Of a DNA stretch of 64,000 nt, positions 42,800 to 51,162 are shown in pieces (the stretch's first letter is position 1; each line of letters starts with the position of its first letter). Made by a program: the position numbers and the translations under genes. This DNA is from Erythrobacter sp. (GTDB lineage: Bacteria; Pseudomonadota; Alphaproteobacteria; Sphingomonadales; Sphingomonadaceae), in the NCBI GenBank assembly GCA_029937545.1, contig JAPYPR010000008.1, forward strand, positions 45,333-109,332, given 5' to 3'. The notes under the pieces were generated by a model. That model worked only from the letters and a program-made list of their open reading frames with translations. It searched no databases and was not told the DNA's origin.

Positions 42800-42820
42800 G
42801 TATGAAACGAGTATGAAAAA
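42800..42820 (+). repeat. Candidate integrase arm-type site, left
   Basis: GTATGAAACGAGTATGAAAAA, identical to 63719-63739 beside attR. Confidence 0.7.
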
Positions 42821-43027
42821 ACACGTCGGGCAATCTTCCGTACCCGGGACCCACACACAATAGGCCTCGTTCGCGGTCCGAACATCCACGCTGCGCTAGA
42901 ATCTCGAAGCGGGGGACTTTGCAGGCTGCGCGAGGCTTGCGTAGCGATTCCTGCTAATGGCTTTTCATGGGCCGGAAACGGACTGACTGCTATCAGCGGT
43001 CGAATTGCGAAAAAGCTGCCATTCGAT

Positions 43028-46000
43028 TTATCCTCCCACCAGGAAGAAGTTGGCGGGTGCCTTCTCACCGAACAGCTTGTCGGAGCGCTTTTTCTTCCAC
43101 TTTCCAATGCGCCTTTCGATTTCTCGCCAGATGCTCGGCTCGAAGTTCTCCATTGGCTCACCACATGGTTTTTCACTCCGCTCCCAAGTCTGATAACGCC
43201 CGTCGACAACCTTCAAGAACAAAACACTGAAGCGCCAAAAGTCCTCATTAGATTGTGCAACCCGCACCAACTCATACCAGTGGATCGCCCATAGATTACG
43301 ATTGTACGCATAGCGTGCCGCCTCTGCTGCTTTTCCAATTATGCCTGTAAGACCCTCATGGTTTGCTATGATCGCCTCGCGATCTTCATTTGCGTGAGCA
43401 AAGCCGCAAACCATGAGTGCTCTCGAAACGTTTACAGGTTCCTCGCAGTTAAGCTTCTTCTCGACATAGGCATCCAAAACCGCTGACTTGCCTGCTGAGA
43501 GAGCCGCTAAGACCTCTTGAGCAATATCATGGTCAGTTGCCGCCTCATCCAGTCTGATTTCTCGCAATTTGTTGATTGCGCTGTGGTCGGCAGCCTCCCA
43601 GATCGAAAGACTCTCTAATCCTAGTGCTGCGGGCCCTTGAACTATGTTCACGAAGCCTCGATTGCCTCTCAGGTGCTGAAAGAGGCGGGCTGCAAATTCG
43701 GGATTGTTATGTGAGAGCACCTCCGCAACCCGAAGGCCGAAGTTGCATATATGGCGAACTTTTCGGCCTGAGTTCTCAAGAAACGCTGTCGCCCATTCTT
43801 CCAGCAAGTTCGGGTTGGATCGCGCGCAGGCTCGAAGTGTAGCCAATGCCGTGTCATCAATGATTTGCCTTGCGTCATTCCTGCTGAGCGTATCTTCAAA
43901 CGACTCAAACGCTTTTCTTCCGCGCTCTTGGCGAGCGTCAAACTCCTCCTCGGTCTCTGAGAGTCGCTTGGAAAAGTCTTCCGGGCTCAATTCATTCTGC
44001 GGTTCCTCAACAGACCGAAGGGGGGTGTGAAAAGCCTTGCGCTGGTCACCGTTGGACTGCGTTATCGTTGGTCCGACGAGCGGCAGGTCTAACTCAAGCA
44101 TCTTTGCGACAGACGCATTTAACCGATTTGGGATTTCCGAAAGGTCCGCGTTGTCAGCTGCAAGCGCTAGTAGATGATAGTGCTCTCGCGAAACTCGGCT
44201 GACCGCCGATTGTTCGGACAGAAGACCGTGGCGATAGGCCCTAGCAATTGCTTTTGCTCCATCCCATCGTTCGAAATGGCACTCTCGTGCATTCAGGACA
44301 TTCGCATCCCACTGACTATTCGCAAACGTTTGGATGAATTCAGCATCATCCAATTCGACAAGCGTTCCGATTGCAATCGAGCGAACACTGCTTTTGTCAT
44401 CGTTTGCGAGCTTGCGGAGCGAGACCACAGATCGCTCCGTCATCTCAGTTGCAGAGTAACGCGCAACCATCAGTATCGTCATTTTGAAATCTGGATCATC
44501 TGACTGAACGCATCGATCTAGCGCTCTCTCAAGAGCCAATGGCGTAGCCTCCTTGAGTACATCAGCCAAATCGAGCAACGGCGGCCCATAGGAATTTAGC
44601 GAAAGCAGAGCCTCCAATTGCTCATCCCCATCCAGATGAGGGAAGCTCATCAACAAGCCATATTGCGCGAGAATCCAATCGTCGCGGCTATCACTGTCGT
44701 CGCGGTATGGGCGACTTTTTTGCCGAGCTAGATTGAGCAGGCGCTCCCGAGCAGTACCCGTAACCAAAGCCGTTTCTTCTCTCAGGCCCAGAAGACGATG
44801 CTTTGTTGAGTTTGTAGCTGATGCACTGAACTTCTCGACTACAGAGCGGTGGACTTCAATTGCGGTTTCAGGATCGAAACGCGCCAGTCCAAAGCTTGCG
44901 TCCTGTAGAAAATGATCTTCAGCGGTCATTCCTAAGGATATGCGTAGATTATCCAGATCAATCGCTCGGTAGTCTGTCGCTGTTTGATTGATGTTCTCAG
45001 GGCGCTCCGAACTTGGATCACACGGATCGGTAGCGCAGTACTTTTCTATGAGCCGCCACCCCTCGAAGCGTTCTCGATCCTTTGTCAGTTCTTCGACTAA
45101 CTGGAGGCAAATCTGCCCGTCTTCAAAGGTACTCGTGGCACGCAAGACGTGGACGTAAGCCCACTTACCGGCTTTCGATGTATCTTTTTTTGAAAGCGGC
45201 TCGGCATGCTGCAGGAGCGCTTCTCGTGTCCGCGCCCAATCAATGGTATTGAACCGAACGAGATACATATACTCGTCATAGGGACGGTGCAGGTCTGAGT
45301 TGATTGCTTGCCCAAAGGCCCAGGCAACAAGGCTCTCTGTGAAGTCCTCGAGAGCCATGCCTGCGAGCAGCCGAAAAACTTTTGCTGCTATCTGGCTACT
45401 CGCTAAAGCGTCATCGCGCGTCATTTGCGTCGTGAAGAACGCTCTTTCATCGTCAGACAAATCATCTAGCCGGGTCGAGAGGACTTGCTCTCGTTCCGCA
45501 ACCTTCACCTCGTATGCTTCCTCTCCCTTACTGCTATCTTTGAAGACGCCAATTTTCGGATCAAGCGAGTAGCACCTAAGCCAATTATGAATGTGGCCGC
45601 TCATCGCGCTCCACGCATTGGCGTCACCACGCAATTCGCGCAGCGAATGAGTCAACCAGTCTTCGTTGCTTACGTGAGCACTTGTTACCGCTAGTTCCCG
45701 CAAGGCTTCCATAGCAGCGTTGGTTCGAGTTCGGATTACCGCCTCAAAGGCTGGGTAAGAGTCCTCGTCGATGTTTTGGAGGCGAAGGTATGCAGCAATC
45801 AGAGCTGCAACCGTACTGTCACTCGCTGTCTCATCGATTGAAGAAATGACCATAGCGGCATTTACGGCTTCTGCCGTCAAATCAAGAGCGCTAATCGGCT
45901 CTAACATTGCATCCAACGCTTCGTCAGCTGGAGTTTTGTTCCGCAAGCTGCTGCGCATTGCGTCCAGTACCGCAAATCCCAGCGCCACAATCAGCCCGTC

Positions 46001-47653
46001 ATCGGTAAGTTCATAGAAGTAGGGATCATCCGGCAGCGCGTGAAAAAACCTACCCTCAGAAACCGCAAGGAGGTTCTGTGTTAGCGCAAAAGTTTTCTCT
46101 GAACCGAGATCTGCGCTCTCGAAAACCCTGGTATCGTCGCTTTGCTGGGAACTTACGCGTGCCAGGACATCCTTTGCGTGAGCCGAAAGGCGCTTCGTGA
46201 AAATCAAAGGGTCTTCGCTTGCAGTCTGATCTTGGCTACTTTTGCGTACATGCTCAAAGAGAAGTCGTTCGATGCTTAGCTCATCGAAGTTTTGGATACT
46301 CCCACTCTCTAGTAAATCGAAGGCAATCCCAAGCACTCGGGGGTTGCGAAGCGTCTTGATCACCCGCGAACTGAGATTGCCATGTGGGACGCCGTTTTGC
46401 TCAAGGATGCTTCTGAGCTCTGGCTCCGACCATTCAGGGATCGGGATGAGCTGCTGCTTCGTCAAAAGTGCGGAGCGTAAACGACCATCGAAGTAGCTAT
46501 TTCGCACTGAAACGACCAGCCGCCCTCCGAGACCAGAAAGTTCCTTAGCCATGCCGTCAAGCCTGTCTGCCCATCGGTAATCAGGATATTGATTAAGACC
46601 GTCGACGAATACCACGAGGTTCGGCGTTGTGCCGTGTGTCTCAGTGGACCATTGCTCCATGACATTTCGCCACCGCCTTAGAGCATGTTCATTTGGGATG
46701 CTGGAGGTTTGCTTGATTATTTGCTGAGTGAGAAATTCTCGCTCATTCGCATCGGCCATCCCCTTCGGGAACTCTGATGCCGGAATTACGAGTGTGATTG
46801 GCGGATTGTCTTGTTCGGCCCAGCTCTGAGCAAAAAGCCATGTTTTACCGCGCCCCTCACCTCCAATCAGAACGACAACCTCGTCTGCAAGAGAACTGAA
46901 AACTCGAGTGCCAATCTGGGTTGATAGCGGCTGGCGTGAAACAACCGGTAAAGGGTTGATGGCAAGTGGGGATACCTGTTGACCGAACTGCTGCCTTGCT
47001 TGCCTCGGATCGGAAAATGCTCCTCGCAACCATTGCGAATTGGCATCTTGAGCTATCGATGGCCCGAGGACTGGGTTACGAAGGAACGCTAAGATTTGCT
47101 GCGAGCAATGTTCGAAGCTCGGATGATCTTGGATTTTTGCCAGTGCCGCTTCTGCGAGATTTGCCTGATGCTTATCTTTCAGTTTGTCTTCTAGAAATGC
47201 GACTGTCGCATCTTTGCCAAGCGCGCAAAGAACCGCAAGTTCAGGGATAGAAGACGTCGGCGACCAGTCGAGGAGCAGGAGGTTGATGCCCATTTTCTGG
47301 GTTGCGCGCTCCAAAGGATCAGCAATCTGCGTTTTCATCTCTATGGTCGCGCCGAGTACCCACAGGTCAGGCATCGGGTGGCTTGCAAGTATCTCCGTAA
47401 GCTTGCTGAGAACTTCGTTCTTTTTGATAGCGCCAGTGTACAACTTCGCTTCAAATGCAATCGCCCCGGTCGAAGCAGTTCCGCTACCATCCTTGCCATG
47501 TTGCGAGCCCGAGCCCGCAAGCCGAAAAGTTCGCTTTGTGATGGCACTGAATATCGATGCGAGCAGGCCCTCAAAGCCGTCATGACCGCTGTGCTTGAGC
47601 GCAGTCAGTGCTGCCCGAATATCACTCAGTTCTTTTTCTATCGACTTGTCCAT
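43028..47653 (-). CDS. Mrr-like nuclease / STAND-type NTPase / HEAT-like repeat protein, Avs-like defence candidate
   Basis: N-terminal PD-(D/E)xK pattern HGKDGSG...IAFEAKLY; Walker A GGEGRGKTW; Walker B-like LVVFVDGLNQ; long alpha-helical C-terminus. Confidence 0.7.
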   Translation of the reverse strand: MDKSIEKELSDIRAALTALKHSGHDGFEGLLASIFSAITKRTFRLAGSGSQHGKDGSGTASTGAIAFEAKLYTGAIKKNEVLSKLTEILASHPMPDLWVLGATIEMKTQIADPLERATQKMGINLLLLDWSPTSSIPELAVLCALGKDATVAFLEDKLKDKHQANLAEAALAKIQDHPSFEHCSQQILAFLRNPVLGPSIAQDANSQWLRGAFSDPRQARQQFGQQVSPLAINPLPVVSRQPLSTQIGTRVFSSLADEVVVLIGGEGRGKTWLFAQSWAEQDNPPITLVIPASEFPKGMADANEREFLTQQIIKQTSSIPNEHALRRWRNVMEQWSTETHGTTPNLVVFVDGLNQYPDYRWADRLDGMAKELSGLGGRLVVSVRNSYFDGRLRSALLTKQQLIPIPEWSEPELRSILEQNGVPHGNLSSRVIKTLRNPRVLGIAFDLLESGSIQNFDELSIERLLFEHVRKSSQDQTASEDPLIFTKRLSAHAKDVLARVSSQQSDDTRVFESADLGSEKTFALTQNLLAVSEGRFFHALPDDPYFYELTDDGLIVALGFAVLDAMRSSLRNKTPADEALDAMLEPISALDLTAEAVNAAMVISSIDETASDSTVAALIAAYLRLQNIDEDSYPAFEAVIRTRTNAAMEALRELAVTSAHVSNEDWLTHSLRELRGDANAWSAMSGHIHNWLRCYSLDPKIGVFKDSSKGEEAYEVKVAEREQVLSTRLDDLSDDERAFFTTQMTRDDALASSQIAAKVFRLLAGMALEDFTESLVAWAFGQAINSDLHRPYDEYMYLVRFNTIDWARTREALLQHAEPLSKKDTSKAGKWAYVHVLRATSTFEDGQICLQLVEELTKDRERFEGWRLIEKYCATDPCDPSSERPENINQTATDYRAIDLDNLRISLGMTAEDHFLQDASFGLARFDPETAIEVHRSVVEKFSASATNSTKHRLLGLREETALVTGTARERLLNLARQKSRPYRDDSDSRDDWILAQYGLLMSFPHLDGDEQLEALLSLNSYGPPLLDLADVLKEATPLALERALDRCVQSDDPDFKMTILMVARYSATEMTERSVVSLRKLANDDKSSVRSIAIGTLVELDDAEFIQTFANSQWDANVLNARECHFERWDGAKAIARAYRHGLLSEQSAVSRVSREHYHLLALAADNADLSEIPNRLNASVAKMLELDLPLVGPTITQSNGDQRKAFHTPLRSVEEPQNELSPEDFSKRLSETEEEFDARQERGRKAFESFEDTLSRNDARQIIDDTALATLRACARSNPNLLEEWATAFLENSGRKVRHICNFGLRVAEVLSHNNPEFAARLFQHLRGNRGFVNIVQGPAALGLESLSIWEAADHSAINKLREIRLDEAATDHDIAQEVLAALSAGKSAVLDAYVEKKLNCEEPVNVSRALMVCGFAHANEDREAIIANHEGLTGIIGKAAEAARYAYNRNLWAIHWYELVRVAQSNEDFWRFSVLFLKVVDGRYQTWERSEKPCGEPMENFEPSIWREIERRIGKWKKKRSDKLFGEKAPANFFLVGG

Positions 47654-47760
47654 ATCGCGTTTTTTATACCCGGTTGCGGTGCTCGGCTAACATGTAACAT
47701 GCACTGACTCAGAATGCTTAAATGAGCGACGGCTTTTGGGAAGTTCGCTCGGAAAAAGTA

Positions 47761-47780
47761 GCGACCGACATTGGGGCGCA
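47761..47780 (+). repeat. Direct repeat, left flank of CBASS cassette
   Basis: GCGACCGACATTGGGGCGCA; one mismatch to 51104-51123. Confidence 0.75.
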
Positions 47781-48039
47781 ATTGAGCCATTAGACCTGAT
47801 GGTTGGGAGGTACCGACTGGCAGGAGGTGGTGTCATTCGACCGCTGAGCTTTGCCGATCTGTCGAGCGTAGCTTGCGCGAACTCGACGGAGTTGGAAGAT
47901 AGTGAATTGCAAGCCATTCAAAGTGGGGATGAAAGAGCGGGCAGGCTTGATCAGGTTTAATATTATACTGCAGTTTTGAATGTCTTAAAGATCAAACAAA
48001 AAGTGGGGCATCCTTTGCAGTCGCTTTCTAACTCTGAGG

Positions 48040-48996
48040 ATGATTCTAGTGGCTGCGAAATCTGAACGATCGGGTGAGCATTACTTGAAGGTGCTCAGCC
48101 TAGATGGTGGAGGGGCCAAGGGATTTTACACGCTCGGTGCTCTCTTCGAGATTGAAGCAATAGCGGGGCGCAGACTCTGCGATGAGTTTGATCTAATTTA
48201 TGGGACTTCGACCGGAGCCATTATTGCTGCGCTGTTGGGCCTAGGCCACTCAGTTGAGGAGGTTGAAGCTCTATATCGAAGTCATGTTGTCAAAATCATG
48301 GGTCGGTGGCTTCCGCGTTCCCGGAGCGCAGAGCTGGAAATGCTTGCCCAGGAGGTCTTTGGTGACCGCAAATTTGAGGCTTTCAAGACGCACGTGGGAA
48401 TTGTGGGGACGCGATGGGAGGAAGAACGACCGATAATCTTCAAAACTAGCAAAGATCAGGCCTTCGCCGGTGCGGCAACCTTTACCCCAGGCTTCGGATG
48501 CGAAATTCGGGATGCGGTTGTTGGCTCGTGCTCAGCTTACCCCATGTTCAATCGAAAGGTAGTCAAGACAGCGCGAGGTGAGATCATCGACGTTCGCGAT
48601 GGCGGTTTCGTTGCAAACAATCCTACTCTGTATGCAATTGCTGATGCGACCGAAACTTTTGGATATTCTCGCGACAGAGTCCGAGTTTTCAGCATTGGCG
48701 TAGGTGAGTACCCGTCACCAAAGTTGCCGGCTTGGAATATTCGAAAGTGGTTTAGCAGACTTCCCAGCATGCGCTTCCTGCAGAAGACCATGGAGATCAG
48801 TACACAATCGATGGATCAATTCAGGCGGGTTCTGTTTCGCGAGGTCGAGACGCTCCGCATCAACGAGCGATACACGAACCCGGAGATGGCTACGGACTTG
48901 CTCGAGTCGGACCTGAAGAAGCTGAGCTTGCTCTGGCAGCGCGGACGCGACTCAGCTCGCGAGCAGGAAGAAAGAATTAAGCAGCTACTGACCTGA
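48040..48996 (+). CDS. Patatin-like phospholipase, CapV-type CBASS effector
   Basis: LSLDGGGAKGFYTLGALFEIE, YGTSTGAI (GxSxG), DGGFVANNP; 10 bp upstream of CD-NTase. Confidence 0.9.
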   Translation: MILVAAKSERSGEHYLKVLSLDGGGAKGFYTLGALFEIEAIAGRRLCDEFDLIYGTSTGAIIAALLGLGHSVEEVEALYRSHVVKIMGRWLPRSRSAELEMLAQEVFGDRKFEAFKTHVGIVGTRWEEERPIIFKTSKDQAFAGAATFTPGFGCEIRDAVVGSCSAYPMFNRKVVKTARGEIIDVRDGGFVANNPTLYAIADATETFGYSRDRVRVFSIGVGEYPSPKLPAWNIRKWFSRLPSMRFLQKTMEISTQSMDQFRRVLFREVETLRINERYTNPEMATDLLESDLKKLSLLWQRGRDSAREQEERIKQLLT

Positions 48997-49006
48997 AAGA
49001 CAAAGA

Positions 49007-49888
49007 ATGGCGATCTCAGAGAATCAACTCGAAACCTGGTCTAACCAAGGGCCTACCGGACAGTTCACAGATACCTACAATGCCATCCGAAATAGGTTGC
49101 TCGACAACAACGCCCCGTACCCATCGTCCAAGGTCGACGTGTATCTCCAAGGTTCGTATCGGAACAACACGAACGTCTGGGGCGATAGCGATGTTGATAT
49201 AGTCCTCTGTCACACGGGCGCATTCTTCTACGATATTGATGCGCTCAATGAGGGAGGTAAGGCCGCATTCAAAGCCGACTATCCCAATGACGCTGCATAC
49301 GGATACACCCAATTCAAGAAGGACGCAGAGGACTATATTCTATCACTCTACGCTGGGGTAACCACCGGCGGGAAAGCCCTAAAAATTCCTGCCGGCGGAA
49401 ACCGTCGCGATGCAGACGTTATTGTTTGCCAATCCGTCCGGCGATACGTGTCGTATGGACCTGCCCCGGGAACCAAGCACGAAGGCATCGCGTTTTTCGC
49501 AGACGGGACACGTATCGATAACTTCCCGAAGCAGCACGCCGAAAATTGCACCTTGAAGCACCAGGCGACAGAACAGCGCTTCAAGCGCATGGTTCGAGTG
49601 TTCAAGAACATGCGCAATTCGCTCATCGACAGCGGACATCTCACCGATGACGTTGCCCCGTCCTATTTCATTGAAGGAATGCTCTTCAATGTTCCGAATG
49701 ACCGCTTCGTTGGAAGCTATCAGGATATGTGGGTAAATTGCTTCAACTGGCTAATTGAAGCTGACCCAGATCGATTGACGACCGGCAGCCAACTACATTG
49801 GTTGGTCCGTGACAAAGAGTCAGTCTGTTGGCCGAGCAACCACTTCCATGAGTTTCTGGCGGCGTTGAGAGGCGCCTGGGAAGCATAG
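49007..49888 (+). CDS. CD-NTase (cGAS/DncV-like nucleotidyltransferase) of CBASS
   Basis: VYLQGSYRNNTNVWGDSDVDIVL (GS...DxD) and downstream RDADVIV; C-terminal helical region. Confidence 0.88.
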   Translation: MAISENQLETWSNQGPTGQFTDTYNAIRNRLLDNNAPYPSSKVDVYLQGSYRNNTNVWGDSDVDIVLCHTGAFFYDIDALNEGGKAAFKADYPNDAAYGYTQFKKDAEDYILSLYAGVTTGGKALKIPAGGNRRDADVIVCQSVRRYVSYGPAPGTKHEGIAFFADGTRIDNFPKQHAENCTLKHQATEQRFKRMVRVFKNMRNSLIDSGHLTDDVAPSYFIEGMLFNVPNDRFVGSYQDMWVNCFNWLIEADPDRLTTGSQLHWLVRDKESVCWPSNHFHEFLAALRGAWEA

Positions 49889-49958
49889 CGAAAAAATGAC
49901 TGCTCAAGCTCGCAAGCAACTGCTCCTCGATGATCGGGTCACCGACGCGATCCTCAGC

Positions 49959-50429
49959 TCACTTGTCGCTCGCTACGCCTGTGCGGAAGAACGAGATGCC
50001 CTCTTTCGACAGGATAGAACATAGATCAACGTTTGGCGCCGCAGACAAAGCATGGGCACTGTTGAATGCGGAGCCGTGGTTTGCCTCCGGGGCGACGGGA
50101 GGCGCGGTGCTCACAATTCGCATCGACCACGCTTCCAGCCTGTATTCTTCCGGCTCATGGCGACGTGAGAACAGTACCGCACCATCGTGAATACTTGGAT
50201 TCAGATCATAGGCTGTGTGTAAAACATGACAAAAGTCTTCACAAAATGGAGCACCAGTGGGTGGAGTGGGGTCTCGTTTCATTGCCACACAATCTCGCTC
50301 AGTGATTGAGCCTGTGGCAAAAACAAGAATTAGAGGATAATAGGGCAATTCTCGCAGCAAGAGCTTCCTGAGCGTTTCCTCAAGATAGCCAGCTTGATCA
50401 GAGGGCAAATTGCTTACACGAGTTTCCAT
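49959..50429 (-). CDS. Candidate DisA_N/DAC-like nucleotide-binding (sensor) protein
   Basis: IHDGAVLFSRR...(DGA kept)...NHGSAFNSAHALSAAPNVDLCSILSKEGISFFRTG resembles the GTRHRAA..S..TDA..IVVSEE block of DAC domains but lacks RHR; start METRVS chosen. Confidence 0.45.
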   Translation of the reverse strand: METRVSNLPSDQAGYLEETLRKLLLRELPYYPLILVFATGSITERDCVAMKRDPTPPTGAPFCEDFCHVLHTAYDLNPSIHDGAVLFSRRHEPEEYRLEAWSMRIVSTAPPVAPEANHGSAFNSAHALSAAPNVDLCSILSKEGISFFRTGVASDK

Positions 50430-51054
50430 ATCGACACTGCTTATCATCGCGGTCACCGTGTGGGGAGTTTTTCTATGGTTTCTGGGCATTGAGCTCAGTT
50501 GGGATCACGCGAAGCCGTACACATTTACGCTAGGCTTTCTTACTGCTCTTGTTTGGCTGTTTGATAAGTATCTGTGGCAATTTGGGTTTTTTTCATTTCT
50601 CGACACGAGACCGTCTTTGCAGGGAACCTGGCGTGTAGAACTGAACTCCACCTATCGTAACCCAAATAATGGAGAGCCATCAAAAACCGTGGAAGCGTTT
50701 GCAGTGATCCGGCAAACGTATTCAATGCTTTCCATACGGATCATGTCTGAGGAATCGGAATCTTTTCTCGTAGCCAGTCGCGTTGAAAAGAATGAGGACG
50801 GGACTTTCTACATCTATGGTGTTTATCAGAGCGACCCCAAGATCCATAAGCGTGGGCAAGCTGCTCAACACGGAAAGGTCAGCGAGATCCACTATGGAAG
50901 CTTCAAGTACAAGCTCATTGGTACACCTGTTGAACAAATTGATGGGCATTATTGGACCGACCGCCATACAAATGGTTCGATAAAGTTCGTCGACCGAAGG
51001 AAAGCGCTTTTTGACAGCTATGAGAAAGCCAAGGCGGAGTACGCCGAACCATAG
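50410..51054 (+). CDS. Cap15-like (S-2TM-beta) membrane effector
   Basis: Two N-terminal TM helices, then PSLQGTWRVEL...VIRQTYSMLSIRIMSEESES...DGHYWTDRHTNGSIKF; TTG start. Confidence 0.75.
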   Translation: MLTRVSISTLLIIAVTVWGVFLWFLGIELSWDHAKPYTFTLGFLTALVWLFDKYLWQFGFFSFLDTRPSLQGTWRVELNSTYRNPNNGEPSKTVEAFAVIRQTYSMLSIRIMSEESESFLVASRVEKNEDGTFYIYGVYQSDPKIHKRGQAAQHGKVSEIHYGSFKYKLIGTPVEQIDGHYWTDRHTNGSIKFVDRRKALFDSYEKAKAEYAEP

Positions 51055-51103
51055 CTTTAATGAAGCGAATGTCCGCTTTGAGTAACTAGCGAGTTGGGTG
51101 CCA

Positions 51104-51123
51104 GCGTCCGACATTGGGGCGCA
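51104..51123 (+). repeat. Direct repeat, right flank of CBASS cassette
   Basis: GCGTCCGACATTGGGGCGCA; one mismatch to 47761-47780. Confidence 0.75.
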
Positions 51124-51162
51124 TTTCTGCCGGGCAGCTTCCCGAACTTCAGCACATCCCTC

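Noticed and set aside
47722-47793. 23-aa ORF MSDGFWEVRSEKVATDIGAQLSH containing the left 20-bp repeat
   Set aside because: Too short and without family; probably a degraded remnant carrying the repeat.
49896-50024. 42-aa plus-strand ORF MTAQARKQLLLDDRV... directly after CD-NTase
   Set aside because: Very short, overlaps the convergent DAC-like ORF, no recognisable family; could be a remnant but not supportable.
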